Notes: generated by a model from the sequence alone, not told the origin. DNA of 63,867 bases from Yinghuangia soli (GCF_021502675.1 NZ_JAKFHA010000047.1:1-63867); one strand, 5' to 3'. Shown: positions 44,438 through 53,543, counted from the first letter of the stretch. Program-made: numbers and translations.

Positions 44438-44457
44438 GGGGCAAGGAACCGTGTGCG

Positions 44458-45624
44458 TCAGTTCCCCGTGACTCCGGTGGACCCGGTGGTCCCGGTGGTC
44501 CCGTTGGTCGCAGCCCGGCGGAACACCGTCGTGCGGTGCTCGGCCTCGGTGTCCAGCTTCGGGATGATGTGCTCCCCGAAGAGCCGGATGGTCTCCAGCG
44601 TGCCCTCGCGCGTGTCCGGCCCCAGCCCGAGGACGAGCTGGTCGACGCCGGCCGCCTCGTACCGCTTCACGGCGGCGAGCGCGGCGTCCGGGTCGCCGAC
44701 GATCATGGCGCCTTCGCCGGCGGCGAACTCCACCATGTCCGCGTTGATGTCGGGCACCAGTTCGGGCCAGTGCGGCAGCCCTTCCGGGTGCGGGAAGGTG
44801 TCGTGGTACCGGTACACGTTGCTGATCAGGTACGACGGGCGCGACGCGACCGCCCGCTCGACCGCGTCCCGCCGCTCGTTCGCGACGAAGCCGGTCGAGA
44901 CGCACAGCACGTTGTCGTTGACGAACGCCCCGATCGGCTCGGCACTCGCGATGGCCTGCTTGTACTTCGCGGTCAGCTTCTCCGCGGACTCGAGGTCGCC
45001 GATCGAGAAGCCGAGGACGCCGAGGCCCAGGCGCGCAGCCATCTCGTACGACGGCGGGCTGCCCGCGGCGTACCACATCGCCGGGTGGGCCTGCCCGTAC
45101 GGCTTGGGCAGGATGCGGCGCGGCGGCAGCGACCAGAACTTGCCGTTGTAGCCCTCGTATTCGTCCTGGAGCCACATCTTGGGGAACTCGCGGATGACGT
45201 CTTCCCAGATCTCTTTGGTCTGGTTCATGTCCTCGATGCCGGGCAGGAAGCCGAGGATCTCGTGGCTGCCTGCGCCGCGGCCGGTGCCGAACTCGAACCG
45301 CCCTTGGGAGAGGTGGTCGAGCATCGCGACGCGCTCGGCGACCTTGGCCGGGTGGTTGACCTGCGGCAGCGGGTTGAAGATGCCGGAGCCGATGTGGATC
45401 CGCTCGGTCGCGTGCGCGAGGTAGCCGCACATGACGTCGTTGGCGGACAGGTGCGAGTACTCGTCGAGGAAGTGGTGCTCGCTCAGCCAGACGTACTTGA
45501 AGCCGGCCTTGTCGGCGGCGATCGCGTACGCCATGTCGTTCATCAGGGCCTCGTGCTCGGCGTCAGGGTTGCCCTGCCGCCGGTAGCCGGGGTTGTAGCC
45601 CTGCAGGAAGATGCCGAACTCCAC
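44458..45624 (-). CDS. LLM-class flavin-dependent oxidoreductase
   Basis: A 388-residue luciferase-like monooxygenase (FGIFLQGYNPGYRRQ; YVWLSEHHFLDEYSH; ERVAMLDHLSQGRFEFGTGRGAG; ADMVEFAAGEGAMIVG), using FMNH2 and O2, often for C-C or C-N cleavage or hydroxylation. GTG start with AAGGAA upstream. C-terminus is a Gly/Thr repeat from CCCGGTGGT DNA repeats. Third in the amidohydrolase operon. Confidence 0.9.
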   Translation of the reverse strand: MEFGIFLQGYNPGYRRQGNPDAEHEALMNDMAYAIAADKAGFKYVWLSEHHFLDEYSHLSANDVMCGYLAHATERIHIGSGIFNPLPQVNHPAKVAERVAMLDHLSQGRFEFGTGRGAGSHEILGFLPGIEDMNQTKEIWEDVIREFPKMWLQDEYEGYNGKFWSLPPRRILPKPYGQAHPAMWYAAGSPPSYEMAARLGLGVLGFSIGDLESAEKLTAKYKQAIASAEPIGAFVNDNVLCVSTGFVANERRDAVERAVASRPSYLISNVYRYHDTFPHPEGLPHWPELVPDINADMVEFAAGEGAMIVGDPDAALAAVKRYEAAGVDQLVLGLGPDTREGTLETIRLFGEHIIPKLDTEAEHRTTVFRRAATNGTTGTTGSTGVTGN

Positions 45625-45657
45625 GGGATTCCTTACTTGTTGCGTGCCAGAGGGGTC

Positions 45658-45684
45658 GTGCGGGCCGTGCGGGCCGTGCGGGCC
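45658..45684. repeat. 9-bp tandem repeat GTGCGGGCC
   Basis: Three exact copies of GTGCGGGCC between the LLM gene and the upstream amidohydrolase. Short slippage repeat in an intra-operon gap. Confidence 0.6.
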
Positions 45685-45700
45685 GTAGGGATGACGAGGG

Positions 45701-46567
45701 TCAGGCGAGGTCCAGCTTGAGCAGGCGCGCCGCGTTCCCGGACAGGAACTGCGGCCAGACCTCGTCCTTGAAACCGACGCCGGGCAGCTCACCGAAAATG
45801 CGGTCGAGGGTGAGGCCCATCGGGAAGTAGCCCGCGTACAGGATCTTGTGGGCGCCGCGGGTGTTGGCGTAGTCGACGATCGCCTGCGGGTAGTAGCGCG
45901 GTGCGAACGCGGACGTCGAGTAGTACAGGTTGGGCCACTTGAGCATCAGCTTGACGGCGAGATCCACCCACGGTTCGCACCCGTGCCGGGTCACCATCAG
46001 GAGTTCAGGGAAGTCGTACATGACCTCGTCGATGAGCTCGACGTGCTGGGCAGCGGCCTTCAGGCGCGGTCCGGGGACGCCGGCGCAGACGAAGACGGGG
46101 ATGTCGAGTTCCACGCACTTGGCGTAGAACGGGTACATCTTCTTGTCGTCGATCGGCACCTGCGGGAAGGCACCCGCCGGGAAGACCCCGGCCGCCCGGA
46201 CTCCGAACTCCTCATGCTCCCCGACGAGTTGGCGTACGCCGTCCATCCCGGTGTTGGGATCGATGTTCGACGAGGCGACGAACCGGTCCGGATGCTTGCG
46301 CAGTGCGGTGCGCGATGTCTCGTCGCCGACCCCGATCATGCCGTGGCGGATGCCGAAGCGGTCCATCTCGTGCAGCGTGAACGCGACCGGGTCGTCGGTC
46401 GGCAGGTCCTTCGGCACGCCTTTGAACATGTACTCGGCGGGGAACTCGAACTCCTCGCGCGACTGGCGGTCCTTGGTCTGCCGGCGGATGAAGTCGTACT
46501 GGTCCCAGCCCTCGTGCGGGAAGCCGATCATCGTGTCGACGACGGGGACGTCCGTGGGGAACGGCAT
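45701..46567 (-). CDS. Amidohydrolase-2-type TIM-barrel protein
   Basis: A 288-residue metal-dependent hydrolase or decarboxylase-like protein of the amidohydrolase_2 group, with VPVVDTMIGFPHEGWDQYD, MVTRHGCEPW and KILYAGYFPMGL as the barrel-strand ends. The usual first His-x-His is not visible here (VVDTMIG), so metal binding is uncertain. ATG at 46567 is preferred, but a TTG at 46615 would couple it to the upstream gene stop. The pairing with the next gene suggests a two-enzyme step. Confidence 0.8.
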   Translation of the reverse strand: MPFPTDVPVVDTMIGFPHEGWDQYDFIRRQTKDRQSREEFEFPAEYMFKGVPKDLPTDDPVAFTLHEMDRFGIRHGMIGVGDETSRTALRKHPDRFVASSNIDPNTGMDGVRQLVGEHEEFGVRAAGVFPAGAFPQVPIDDKKMYPFYAKCVELDIPVFVCAGVPGPRLKAAAQHVELIDEVMYDFPELLMVTRHGCEPWVDLAVKLMLKWPNLYYSTSAFAPRYYPQAIVDYANTRGAHKILYAGYFPMGLTLDRIFGELPGVGFKDEVWPQFLSGNAARLLKLDLA

Positions 46568-46611
46568 GCGGTGCTGGCCTTTCGTCCGGTCCAAGTACGG
46601 TGCGATGCCTG

Positions 46612-47790
46612 TCAATCGAGACGCTGGACGAGGGCCTCGGCGTTGGTCTTCATGACCTGGACCTGCTCGGCGTCGGAGAAGCCGGCCTGCTCGAGGTCCT
46701 TCGCGAAGTTGAGCGGCTGGGCGATGCCCTCGGTGTGCGGCCAGTCCGAGCCCATCATGATGCGGTCCACGCCGATCACTTCACGCAGTTCGGTGAGGTC
46801 GTTCTCGTGGAAGGGCGAGACCCAGAGCTGCCGGCGGAGCGTCTCGCGCGGGTCCTCCGCCCAGGCGTGCGGCTGCTGGGCGTACGACTTCTTCAGGCGC
46901 GCGAACAGCGGCGCGACCCAGTCGGCGCCGGTCTCGATGGCGGCGAAGCGCAGGCGCGGGTGGCGCGCGAGGACGCCGTACGAGAGCAGCGCGGCCATGG
47001 TGTCCGCGATCGGCTCGGGGCTGATGAGGCCGCGCATCGGGGTCGCGCGGAACGCCTCCATCTCGTGCGACTCGCCCCACCACGAGATCAGCCGGCCGTA
47101 TGCGCTGTTGCCGCCGTGGTAGACGACGGTGATGCCGGCCTCGGCGGCCAGTGCCCAGAACGGCTCGAACACCGGGTCGCCGGGCGAGGTCCACCCGGAG
47201 GCGGTGCTGATCGGGCCGTACTGCATGACGACGAGCCGGGCGTCCTGGCCGAGCGCCCACTCCAGTTCCGCGACGGCGTTCCGCGGGTCGGCGAGGGTGA
47301 TGTACGGCGCGGCGTAGATGCGCTCCTGGTAGGCGAAGCCCCAGTCCTCCGCCAGCCAGCGGTTGAACGCGCGGAACGCGGCGGTCAGCGCAGGAATGTC
47401 GGGGAGCAGGGCCTGCTCCATGCCGACCCCGAGGGTCGGGAAGAACATCGCACCGTCCAGGCCGAGTTCGTCCATCGCCTCCAGACGCGCGTCGCGTTCC
47501 CGGTACTCCGCCCGGGTCGGCTCCAACTCGCCGAACTGCTCGATGAGCGAGCCCTTGGCGGTGCCCCGGAACCACTTCTCCAGCACCCCCGGCTTGGCGA
47601 GGCGCGAGAACGTGGGGTCCGGGATGAACTTGTTGACCTTGCCCCCGACCAGCAGCCGGGTCTTGCCGTCCACCTGTGCCCACTGCATGCATCGCTTGCG
47701 GAACTCGGGCTCGATGTGCCGGGTGAAGGCATCGAGCGCTTCGTAGTAGTGGTTGTCGGCGTCGAACGCACGGAAACCGGGAGGCAACAT
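46612..47790 (-). CDS. Amidohydrolase-2 family metal-dependent hydrolase
   Basis: A 392-residue member of the amidohydrolase_2 (ACMSD, gamma-resorcylate decarboxylase, o-pyrocatechuate decarboxylase) group. The start has FDADNHYYEALDAF with the D-x-D/N-H pattern, then VVYHGGNSAYG, FAAIETGADWV and the terminal MMGSDWPHTEG carrying the last Asp. Members decarboxylate or hydrolyse aromatic acids. First gene of an operon with the second amidohydrolase and the LLM enzyme; divergent from the CaiB gene. Confidence 0.88.
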   Translation of the reverse strand: MLPPGFRAFDADNHYYEALDAFTRHIEPEFRKRCMQWAQVDGKTRLLVGGKVNKFIPDPTFSRLAKPGVLEKWFRGTAKGSLIEQFGELEPTRAEYRERDARLEAMDELGLDGAMFFPTLGVGMEQALLPDIPALTAAFRAFNRWLAEDWGFAYQERIYAAPYITLADPRNAVAELEWALGQDARLVVMQYGPISTASGWTSPGDPVFEPFWALAAEAGITVVYHGGNSAYGRLISWWGESHEMEAFRATPMRGLISPEPIADTMAALLSYGVLARHPRLRFAAIETGADWVAPLFARLKKSYAQQPHAWAEDPRETLRRQLWVSPFHENDLTELREVIGVDRIMMGSDWPHTEGIAQPLNFAKDLEQAGFSDAEQVQVMKTNAEALVQRLD

Positions 47791-47801
47791 GCGCCCAAAC
47801 T

Positions 47802-47820
47802 AAAACCTGATTCTTGTTTT
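47802..47820. promoter_or_regulatory. AAAAC-N9-GTTTT inverted repeat upstream of the amidohydrolase
   Basis: AAAAC (47802-47806) and GTTTT (47816-47820) flank CTGATTCTT in the 327-bp gap 47791-48117. It is 12 bp before the amidohydrolase start codon. A second AT-rich motif (TTGTATATT at 48014) lies nearer the CaiB gene. No gene in between. Confidence 0.4.
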
Positions 47821-48013
47821 GGTCAATGGACCGCCCGCCGCCTCCGGGGCCGCCCGCCGGCAGCCGGCCGGCCAATCTCCCGTAAACCGCATGCAGGTAC
47901 TCACTCCGCCATCACCAGGAGCCCCCCACCCGGCAGCACCGCCCCTCCCCACCGAAAACTGAGTTACCACTCTCCGCGCACCGCGCCGAGCCCCCTCCCC
48001 TCGGCTGTGCATC

Positions 48014-48022
48014 TTGTATATT
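48014..48022 (+). promoter_or_regulatory. TTGTATATT motif, copy 2 (CaiB promoter)
   Basis: TTGTATATT, identical to the minus-strand reading at 43524-43532, in an otherwise GC-rich gap, about 95 bp before the CaiB-like ATG. Shared motif suggests co-regulation by the TetR protein at 43602. Confidence 0.5.
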
Positions 48023-48117
48023 GTCCGCAATCCGATGGTCATCTTCGGCAAGTTCGGCGCGGCCCCGTACGACGTCCGACCCGACAGGCACCGACCCTCC
48101 CCAGGAGCGTGCAGCCG

Positions 48118-49434
48118 ATGGCCTCCGCCCCGCACGACACCGCCCCCGACCCTGGCCCCGTTCCGGCCCCCGCGCCCCGGCCGCTGGACGGCATCCGCGT
48201 CCTCGCCCTGGAGCAGATGCAGGCGGCACCCTTCGCGACGCTGATGCTGGCCCGGCTCGGCGCGGAGGTCATCAAGGTCGAGTCCCCGTCCGGGGAGTCG
48301 GGGCGCGCCGCCAGGCCCGCGGTGCTCGACGCGTCCGGGCGCCCGGCCGGCGCCACGTTCCTGCGGTACAACCTCGGCAAGCGCAGCATCGCCGTCGACC
48401 TGAAGTCCGAACGCGGCCGCGACCTGGTCCACGGGCTGTCCCGCTCCTGCGACGTCGTCGTGGAGAACCTCGGCCCGGGCCGCGCCGCCCGTCTGGGCCT
48501 CGGGTATCCGCATGTCTCCGCCGAACACCCGTCCGTCGTCTACCTGTCCATCACCGGCTTCGGCGCCGACGGCGCATCGCCGTACGCCGACTGGCCTGCC
48601 TACGCCGGGGTCGCCGAGGCGATGTCGGGCATCTACGAGCATGCCCGCCGCCCGGGGCAGCCGCCCGTCATCAACCCGATGGGCGGCCTCGGCGACACCG
48701 GTTCCGGGCTGTTCGGGGTGATCGGCGTCCTGGCCGCGCTACGCCAGCGCGAGCACACCGGCCGGGGGCAGCTGGTCGACGTCGCGATGTTCGACGCGAT
48801 GGTCGCCATCTGCGACATCGTCCCGAACTTCTGGTCGCTGGGCGTACGCCGCGACGCCGACCCGGACGGCGAGACCGGGTCCGATGCCGGCCTGCGGATG
48901 CCGTACATCCTCTCCGCGTTCCAGGTCGGCGGACGCTGGTGCTACATCCAGGTCAGCCGCGAGCACCAGTTCGAACGCCTGGCCCGCCTCCTCGATCGCG
49001 AAAGCTGGCTGTCCGACCCGCGTTTCGCGGACCGCTTCGGCTGGCACGACCACTGGCCCGACGTGATCCGCCCCGCGCTCGAGCAGTGGTCCAAGGACAT
49101 GTCGGCCCTCACCGCCGCCGGGCACCTCGCCGAGGCGGGCATCACGGCCGCGCCCTGCAACTCCGCCGAGGACGTCGTCGGCGACCCCCATCTCGCGCAG
49201 CGCAACATGCTCGTGCCCATCCCCCGCACCGACGGCCCCGCGGAACCGGTCCTGGTCGCCGGCAACCCCGTCAAGCTGAGCGAGGCCCCCGAACTCCCGG
49301 AAACCGCACCGCCGCTGGTCGGCCAGGACACCCGCACCGTCCTCACCGAGCTCCTTCGCCTGCCCCCGCACGACCTGGACGCCCTCGAAGCGGCAGGCGT
49401 CATCGCCGCTCCCGACCTCGACCGGCGGACTTGA
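48118..49434 (+). CDS. CaiB/BaiF (family III) CoA-transferase
   Basis: A 438-residue family III CoA-transferase (LEQMQAAPFATLMLARLGAEVIKVE; VVENLGPGRAARLGLGY; GQLVDVAMFDAMVAI). The catalytic Asp of the family falls in VDVAMFDA. It transfers CoA from a donor to an organic acid and can serve as a ligase alternative to the AMP-ligase of the cluster. AGGAG is 10 bp before the ATG. Shares a divergent promoter region with the amidohydrolase operon. Confidence 0.92.
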   Translation: MASAPHDTAPDPGPVPAPAPRPLDGIRVLALEQMQAAPFATLMLARLGAEVIKVESPSGESGRAARPAVLDASGRPAGATFLRYNLGKRSIAVDLKSERGRDLVHGLSRSCDVVVENLGPGRAARLGLGYPHVSAEHPSVVYLSITGFGADGASPYADWPAYAGVAEAMSGIYEHARRPGQPPVINPMGGLGDTGSGLFGVIGVLAALRQREHTGRGQLVDVAMFDAMVAICDIVPNFWSLGVRRDADPDGETGSDAGLRMPYILSAFQVGGRWCYIQVSREHQFERLARLLDRESWLSDPRFADRFGWHDHWPDVIRPALEQWSKDMSALTAAGHLAEAGITAAPCNSAEDVVGDPHLAQRNMLVPIPRTDGPAEPVLVAGNPVKLSEAPELPETAPPLVGQDTRTVLTELLRLPPHDLDALEAAGVIAAPDLDRRT

Positions 49435-49494
49435 GCACCTCCTCGATGACCTCGGCTGTCGATCTCCGGAGCGGCAACCGGTGGACCGGGGGGT

Positions 49495-50430
49495 TCAACC
49501 ACCCGCTTGTGCCAGGTCGAGGGAGCGGAGAGTCCGGGACGCGTCGTCGCTCAGAGCCACGCCGCACCAGGACACCGCCCCCGGCTCCCCGGCACCGTAG
49601 ACGTCCCGGAGCGCGCTGACGACAAGTTGGCCCATCCAGTCGAAGTACCCGTTGGTCGAGGGCAGTTCGCCCGCGTACCAGTAGTTCTGCGTGTTGGGCT
49701 GCCCCGGGTACTCCTCGCCCTCGGGTGAGAAGAAGCCCATTTCCAGGAGCGCACTGCGCTGCGCCGGCGACAGTTCCACCGGTGTGATGGAGTCATCCGG
49801 ACCGGTGGCAAGAATCCAGAGGACGTCAGCCGCGCGACTGATGTCCACGACTGGGGTTCCCCGTACCAGAAGCTCGATCCGATCAAGGTCGGACAGCACG
49901 CTCATGAGGCGACCGAGCCCGCGAGCGGTCTCCCGCCATGGGTCACGCTCCGCGCCGGAATCCACGGCCGGCGTCGGGGAGTCGCCCCTGGATTCGACGA
50001 CAACGCCTACCTGATCCGCTGCCCTCGACAGCGAGACGTCATAGCAGGCGCCCGGCCACGTGATCCTCTGCCCGTGCTGCCGGTGCGGTCCGGGAATCAG
50101 GCGGGGGACTTCGGCGAAGAGCCGACGGGCAAGCTCGGTCAACTGCGCTTGGCCGTCCTCGTCGTCCTCGTCGACCGATTCGGTCACGGGCAGGTCGATA
50201 TAGACGAGCGCGCCACTCTCCACGCTTGCCTCGGCCCTGCCCAGCAACTCCGGATGGGCATGGGCTTCCACCCAGTAGACGGGAGGACTGGCCTCACGCT
50301 CCTGCACGCGCCAGCCCAGGGATCCCAGGAGGGACTCGAACTCGCCTTCGGTGAGCGGCGCCGGGACCGCCAGGAAGCGGATGATGGTCTCGCCGATGGT
50401 TCCAGGGGCCGTACTGAACAACTTTGCCAA
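49495..50430 (-). CDS. Hypothetical protein
   Basis: A 311-residue soluble protein, not recognised. N-terminal half has mixed alpha/beta (LAVPAPLTEGEFESLLGSL); a central acidic stretch (VTESVDEDDEDGQAQ) and a C-terminal aromatic block (NTQNYWYAGELP; TNGYFDWMG). It somewhat resembles actinobacterial YbjN/TY-Chap-type proteins, without certainty. TTG start at 50430, preceded by GGAGGGGGAG. Confidence 0.55.
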   Translation of the reverse strand: MAKLFSTAPGTIGETIIRFLAVPAPLTEGEFESLLGSLGWRVQEREASPPVYWVEAHAHPELLGRAEASVESGALVYIDLPVTESVDEDDEDGQAQLTELARRLFAEVPRLIPGPHRQHGQRITWPGACYDVSLSRAADQVGVVVESRGDSPTPAVDSGAERDPWRETARGLGRLMSVLSDLDRIELLVRGTPVVDISRAADVLWILATGPDDSITPVELSPAQRSALLEMGFFSPEGEEYPGQPNTQNYWYAGELPSTNGYFDWMGQLVVSALRDVYGAGEPGAVSWCGVALSDDASRTLRSLDLAQAGG

Positions 50431-50556
50431 CCCGACTCCCCCTCCGGAAAAGGCCGGACGATCCGACGACCACCCGTAGGCCGCCTATTCTGCCCGCCCA
50501 AGGTGTGTGGCGATCTTGGGGCGGGGTCAGGGACCTGCCGTGCTGCTGCCGGTCCT

Positions 50557-51348
50557 CTACCAGGTCGGGTGGGTGCTCATGCCGCCGTCGACGACCAGGT
50601 CCTGGCCGGTGAGCCATGCGGCGCCCGGGGATGCGAGGAACACGCAGGCGGCGCCGATGTCTTCGGGGGTGCCCAGGCGTCCGAGGGGGGCCGCGCGGTG
50701 CCAGCGTTCGACGCCTTCGGGCCACTGGTCCGCAAGGCCCGGGCGGTCGATGAGGCCGGGCGAGACGGTGTTGACGCGTACGCCGCGCGGCCCGTACTCG
50801 AGGGCTGCGGCGCGGGCGAACATGATCAGTGCGGCCTTGGCCGAGCTGTAGTGGGCGTGCCCGGCCGCGGGCTGGGAGCCCTCGATCGAGGCGATGTGCG
50901 TGATACTGCCTCCGCCGTCCTGGTCCGCCATGAGCCGCGCGGCGGCCTGGGTGCAGACGAACGCTCCGGTGGCGTCTGCGCGGAGGACCGCGTCCCAGTC
51001 GGCGGCGGTCATCGCGGCAAGCGGCTGGACGGGCTGGATCCCGGCGGCGTTGACGACCGCATCAAGGCGGCCGCGCCACGCAGCAGCCTCGCCGACCAGT
51101 CGTGCGCAGTCCTGCTCGTCGGCGAGGTCGCCGGTGACGACGAGCGCGTCGCCGCCTGCGTCGGTGATGAGCTGCGCGGTGCGCTCGGCGGCTTTGCGGT
51201 CGCGGTGCCCATGGACGACTACCGCCGCGCCGGCCTGGGCGAACGTCGCTGCGATACCCGCGCCGATGCCGCCCGAGGCACCCGCGACGAGCGCGACCGT
51301 CCCGGCGAGGGACGGGTAGCGGGGGTCCGGACGGCTCGCGTCGGTCAT
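50557..51348 (-). CDS. Short-chain dehydrogenase/reductase
   Basis: A 263-residue classical SDR. Rossmann Gly motif VAGASGGIGAGIAA (about 22-33), NAAG, catalytic Ser in HIASIEG, Tyr-x-x-x-Lys in HYSSAKAAL, and PGLIDRPG substrate cap. It reduces a ketone or oxidises an alcohol using NAD(P)H. His-Arg-Asp after strand 2 (VHGHRDRKAA) suggests NADP preference. Head of a unit with the next gene. Confidence 0.88.
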   Translation of the reverse strand: MTDASRPDPRYPSLAGTVALVAGASGGIGAGIAATFAQAGAAVVVHGHRDRKAAERTAQLITDAGGDALVVTGDLADEQDCARLVGEAAAWRGRLDAVVNAAGIQPVQPLAAMTAADWDAVLRADATGAFVCTQAAARLMADQDGGGSITHIASIEGSQPAAGHAHYSSAKAALIMFARAAALEYGPRGVRVNTVSPGLIDRPGLADQWPEGVERWHRAAPLGRLGTPEDIGAACVFLASPGAAWLTGQDLVVDGGMSTHPTW

Positions 51349-51394
51349 CGTGCTCCTTTGGTGCGGCTCGGTTCCGTCCGGTGATGCGTTCGGT

Positions 51395-51931
51395 TCAGTG
51401 CGGGTCCTCGGTCATCGCAAGCGGCGCGTCCGCGCGGCACAGGGCGCGGATGGCCGCCGCGTACTCGGGGAAGCGGGCGGCCAGTTCGTCGGCGTCCCCG
51501 CCCTCGTAGTCGGCGGGCATGAAGCCGGGGGCCATGGTCGTACCGCACAGCGCCCACGTACCGCCGTCGGCCAGCCGCGCGCCCATCCACGTTCCGGCGG
51601 GGACGACGGACTGCACGGTCGGGTAGGTGTCAGGCCCGCCCAGGGTCTCGACACGGCCGGTGCCGTCCGGGGCGAGCAGCAGCAACTCGACGGCGTCGCC
51701 GCGGTAGAAGTGCCAGACCTCGTCGATGGGCAGCCGGTGCATGGCCGAGAAGCCGTCCTCGGCGTCCGTGAACAGCACCATGATCGCGCTGCCTGCCGGG
51801 CGCCCTTCGGCGTCGGCGGGGCCGGCCCAGGTACGCCGGAAGAGACCGCCCTCCACCGGCAGCGGAGCCAGTCCGTAGGCAGCGGCGAGACCGCGGAGAT
51901 CGGGGCGCGGTGCTTCCGGCGGGTCGGGCAT
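51395..51931 (-). CDS. Cupin, DUF985 family
   Basis: A 178-residue cupin with FSAMHRLPIDEVWHFYRGDA and later TWMGARLADGGTWALCGTTMAPGF, matching the DUF985 (cupin_5) pattern. The His-x-x-x-x-x-E-x-x-H metal ligand set is intact. Biochemical role unknown. 46 bp from SDR in the reverse order, so not obviously coupled. Confidence 0.85.
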   Translation of the reverse strand: MPDPPEAPRPDLRGLAAAYGLAPLPVEGGLFRRTWAGPADAEGRPAGSAIMVLFTDAEDGFSAMHRLPIDEVWHFYRGDAVELLLLAPDGTGRVETLGGPDTYPTVQSVVPAGTWMGARLADGGTWALCGTTMAPGFMPADYEGGDADELAARFPEYAAAIRALCRADAPLAMTEDPH

Positions 51932-52013
51932 GCAACCGACTCTAAGCCGTGTCCCGCGGATCAGTACGCAACCGCATGGGTGTCGTCGGTCGCGGTCGAC
52001 TGCGTCCGCTTGG

Positions 52014-52337
52014 TCACCGGCCCAGCGCGCGCTGCAGCTCCGCCTTGCGCATCGAGGAGCGCCCCTTGATGCCGCGGCGCTTCGCCTCGTTGTAGAGCTG
52101 GTCGTAGGTGGGGCCGCCGGAGCCCGAGTGCGAGCGCTGTCCGCCGCGCCGCGACGACGACGTGTCGTGCGTCGACGAACGGCTCGCCGTCTTGGACTCT
52201 CCGGAGCGGGCGCGTTCCTTGTTCACGGTCCGCGCCGCGATCTCCTTCGCCCGGCCGGTGCTGGCGCCGCGCTTCTTGGCGCTGTCCTTGATGTGCTCGT
52301 ACTGCCGCTTCCGCTTCGGGCTGGAACCGCGGGGCAT
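52014..52337 (-). CDS. Small basic DNA-binding-like protein (plasmid-stabilisation type)
   Basis: A 107-residue very basic protein (MPRGSSPKRKRQYEHIKDSA; IAARTVNKERARSGES) ending in a SAP/Rho-N-like helix motif (TYDQLYNEAKRRGIKGRSSM, RKAELQRALGR). Similar Streptomyces proteins are annotated as plasmid stabilisation proteins. A GTG at 52343 with AAGG is an alternative start two codons earlier. Confidence 0.8.
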   Translation of the reverse strand: MPRGSSPKRKRQYEHIKDSAKKRGASTGRAKEIAARTVNKERARSGESKTASRSSTHDTSSSRRGGQRSHSGSGGPTYDQLYNEAKRRGIKGRSSMRKAELQRALGR

Positions 52338-52456
52338 CTCCACCACACACCTTGAGTCGATCTTCACCGTCCTGCGGCGGCTACCCGCGCCCGCACGAAG
52401 CACACGCCCGACGGCCCGGCCGCATCGCATCCTGAGGCCCCGGGTAGCGGCGCGGC

Positions 52457-53004
52457 ATGCGGCTGCGGCACAGCGACATCCACACGCCCGGAATCCGGCG
52501 GCTGCGCCACGGGCGCGGGTTCCGGTACGTCGACCGGGGCGGCAGGCCGCTCGGCGCTGACGAACGTGACCGGATCAAGGCGCCGGCAATCCCGCCGGCC
52601 TGGTCGGATGCGCGGCGCGGCTCATCGACCTCGGCCTGTTCCGCATCGGCAACGCGGGTTACACCCGGGACAACGCCTCGTACGGCCTGACCACGCTGGT
52701 GCGCGAGCACGTCACCATGCGGCGCGGCGAGATCGCGGTCACCTATCCGGGCAAATCCAGCCGGACGCAGGCCGTCGAGATCGCCGACGAGGACACCTGC
52801 CGGGCGTCGTACATCAGTCCGCGGGTGATCGAGCTGTTCGAAGACGGCGTCACCATCGCCCCGGTACTCGGCGACCTCGGCGCCGGCACACCGGACGGCA
52901 CGCCCGCCACACGCGGTGCGGCCGAGGACGCCGTACGCGCACTGCTCGCCCGACCGCAGCACCTGCGGCCAGGTGGCCTGTGTCTGTTCTGCGTTGCCGG
53001 GTAG
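52457..53004 (+). pseudogene. Type IB topoisomerase pseudogene
   Basis: Two frames carry pieces of a bacterial topoisomerase IB. Frame 2 (52457 to about 52606) has MRLRHSDIHTPGIRRLRHGR and the IPPAW start. Frame 1 (about 52600-53004) has ARLIDLGLFRIGNAGYTRDN, REHVTMRRGEI, and the active-site tyrosine segment CRASYISPRVIELF. The middle of the enzyme, including the pentad Arg/Lys region, is missing twice, and a frame change joins the pieces. So at least two internal deletions inactivated the gene. Confidence 0.8.
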
Positions 53005-53084
53005 CCGCCGCGCATGAACGGCACGAAGCGCGTCGCGGCACTCGGCGCCGGGCAGGTCCGCTCAAGACGAGAACGGAGATCGCC

Positions 53085-53543
53085 ATGACCAAGGTGACCC
53101 AGTCCATCCAGGTCGACGTGCCCGTGCGCACCGCCTACGACCAATGGACGCAGTTCGAGGAGTTCCCCGACTTCATGGAAGGCGTCGACGAGGTCCGCCA
53201 GCTCGACGCCCGGCACAACCACTGGAAGACCTCGATCGGCGGTGTCCACCGCGAGTTCGACACCGAGATCGTCGACCAGATGCCCGACGAGCGCATCACC
53301 TGGCGGACCATCGGCGGATCCCCTGACCAGCGCGGCATGGTGGTGTTCCGCCCCGTCGACGACACGTGCACCAGGATCGACCTGACCATGGAGGTGGCCC
53401 CGGAGGGCGCCGTGGAGAAGGCGGCCGCCGCGCTGCGCGTCCTGGACCTGCGCATCAAGGGCGACCTGAAGCGCTTCAAGGAGTTCATCGAGTTGCGCGG
53501 CACGGCCTGGGGCGGCTGGCGCGGACGCGTCACACCCGGCTGA
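53085..53543 (+). CDS. SRPBCC-fold (START-like) protein
   Basis: A 152-residue protein of the polyketide cyclase/SRPBCC group (SIQVDVPVRTAYDQWTQFEEF; DERITWRTIGG; CTRIDLTMEVAPEG; LKRFKEFIELRG). It likely binds a hydrophobic ligand or acts in coenzyme or lipid handling; members with this sequence are common single genes in actinobacteria. GGAG lies 7 bp before the ATG. Confidence 0.85.
   Translation: MTKVTQSIQVDVPVRTAYDQWTQFEEFPDFMEGVDEVRQLDARHNHWKTSIGGVHREFDTEIVDQMPDERITWRTIGGSPDQRGMVVFRPVDDTCTRIDLTMEVAPEGAVEKAAAALRVLDLRIKGDLKRFKEFIELRGTAWGGWRGRVTPG

Noticed and set aside
44226-44457. Coding region through the poly-G segment
   Set aside because: Open frames there result from homopolymer runs and give Pro/Gly/Arg strings.
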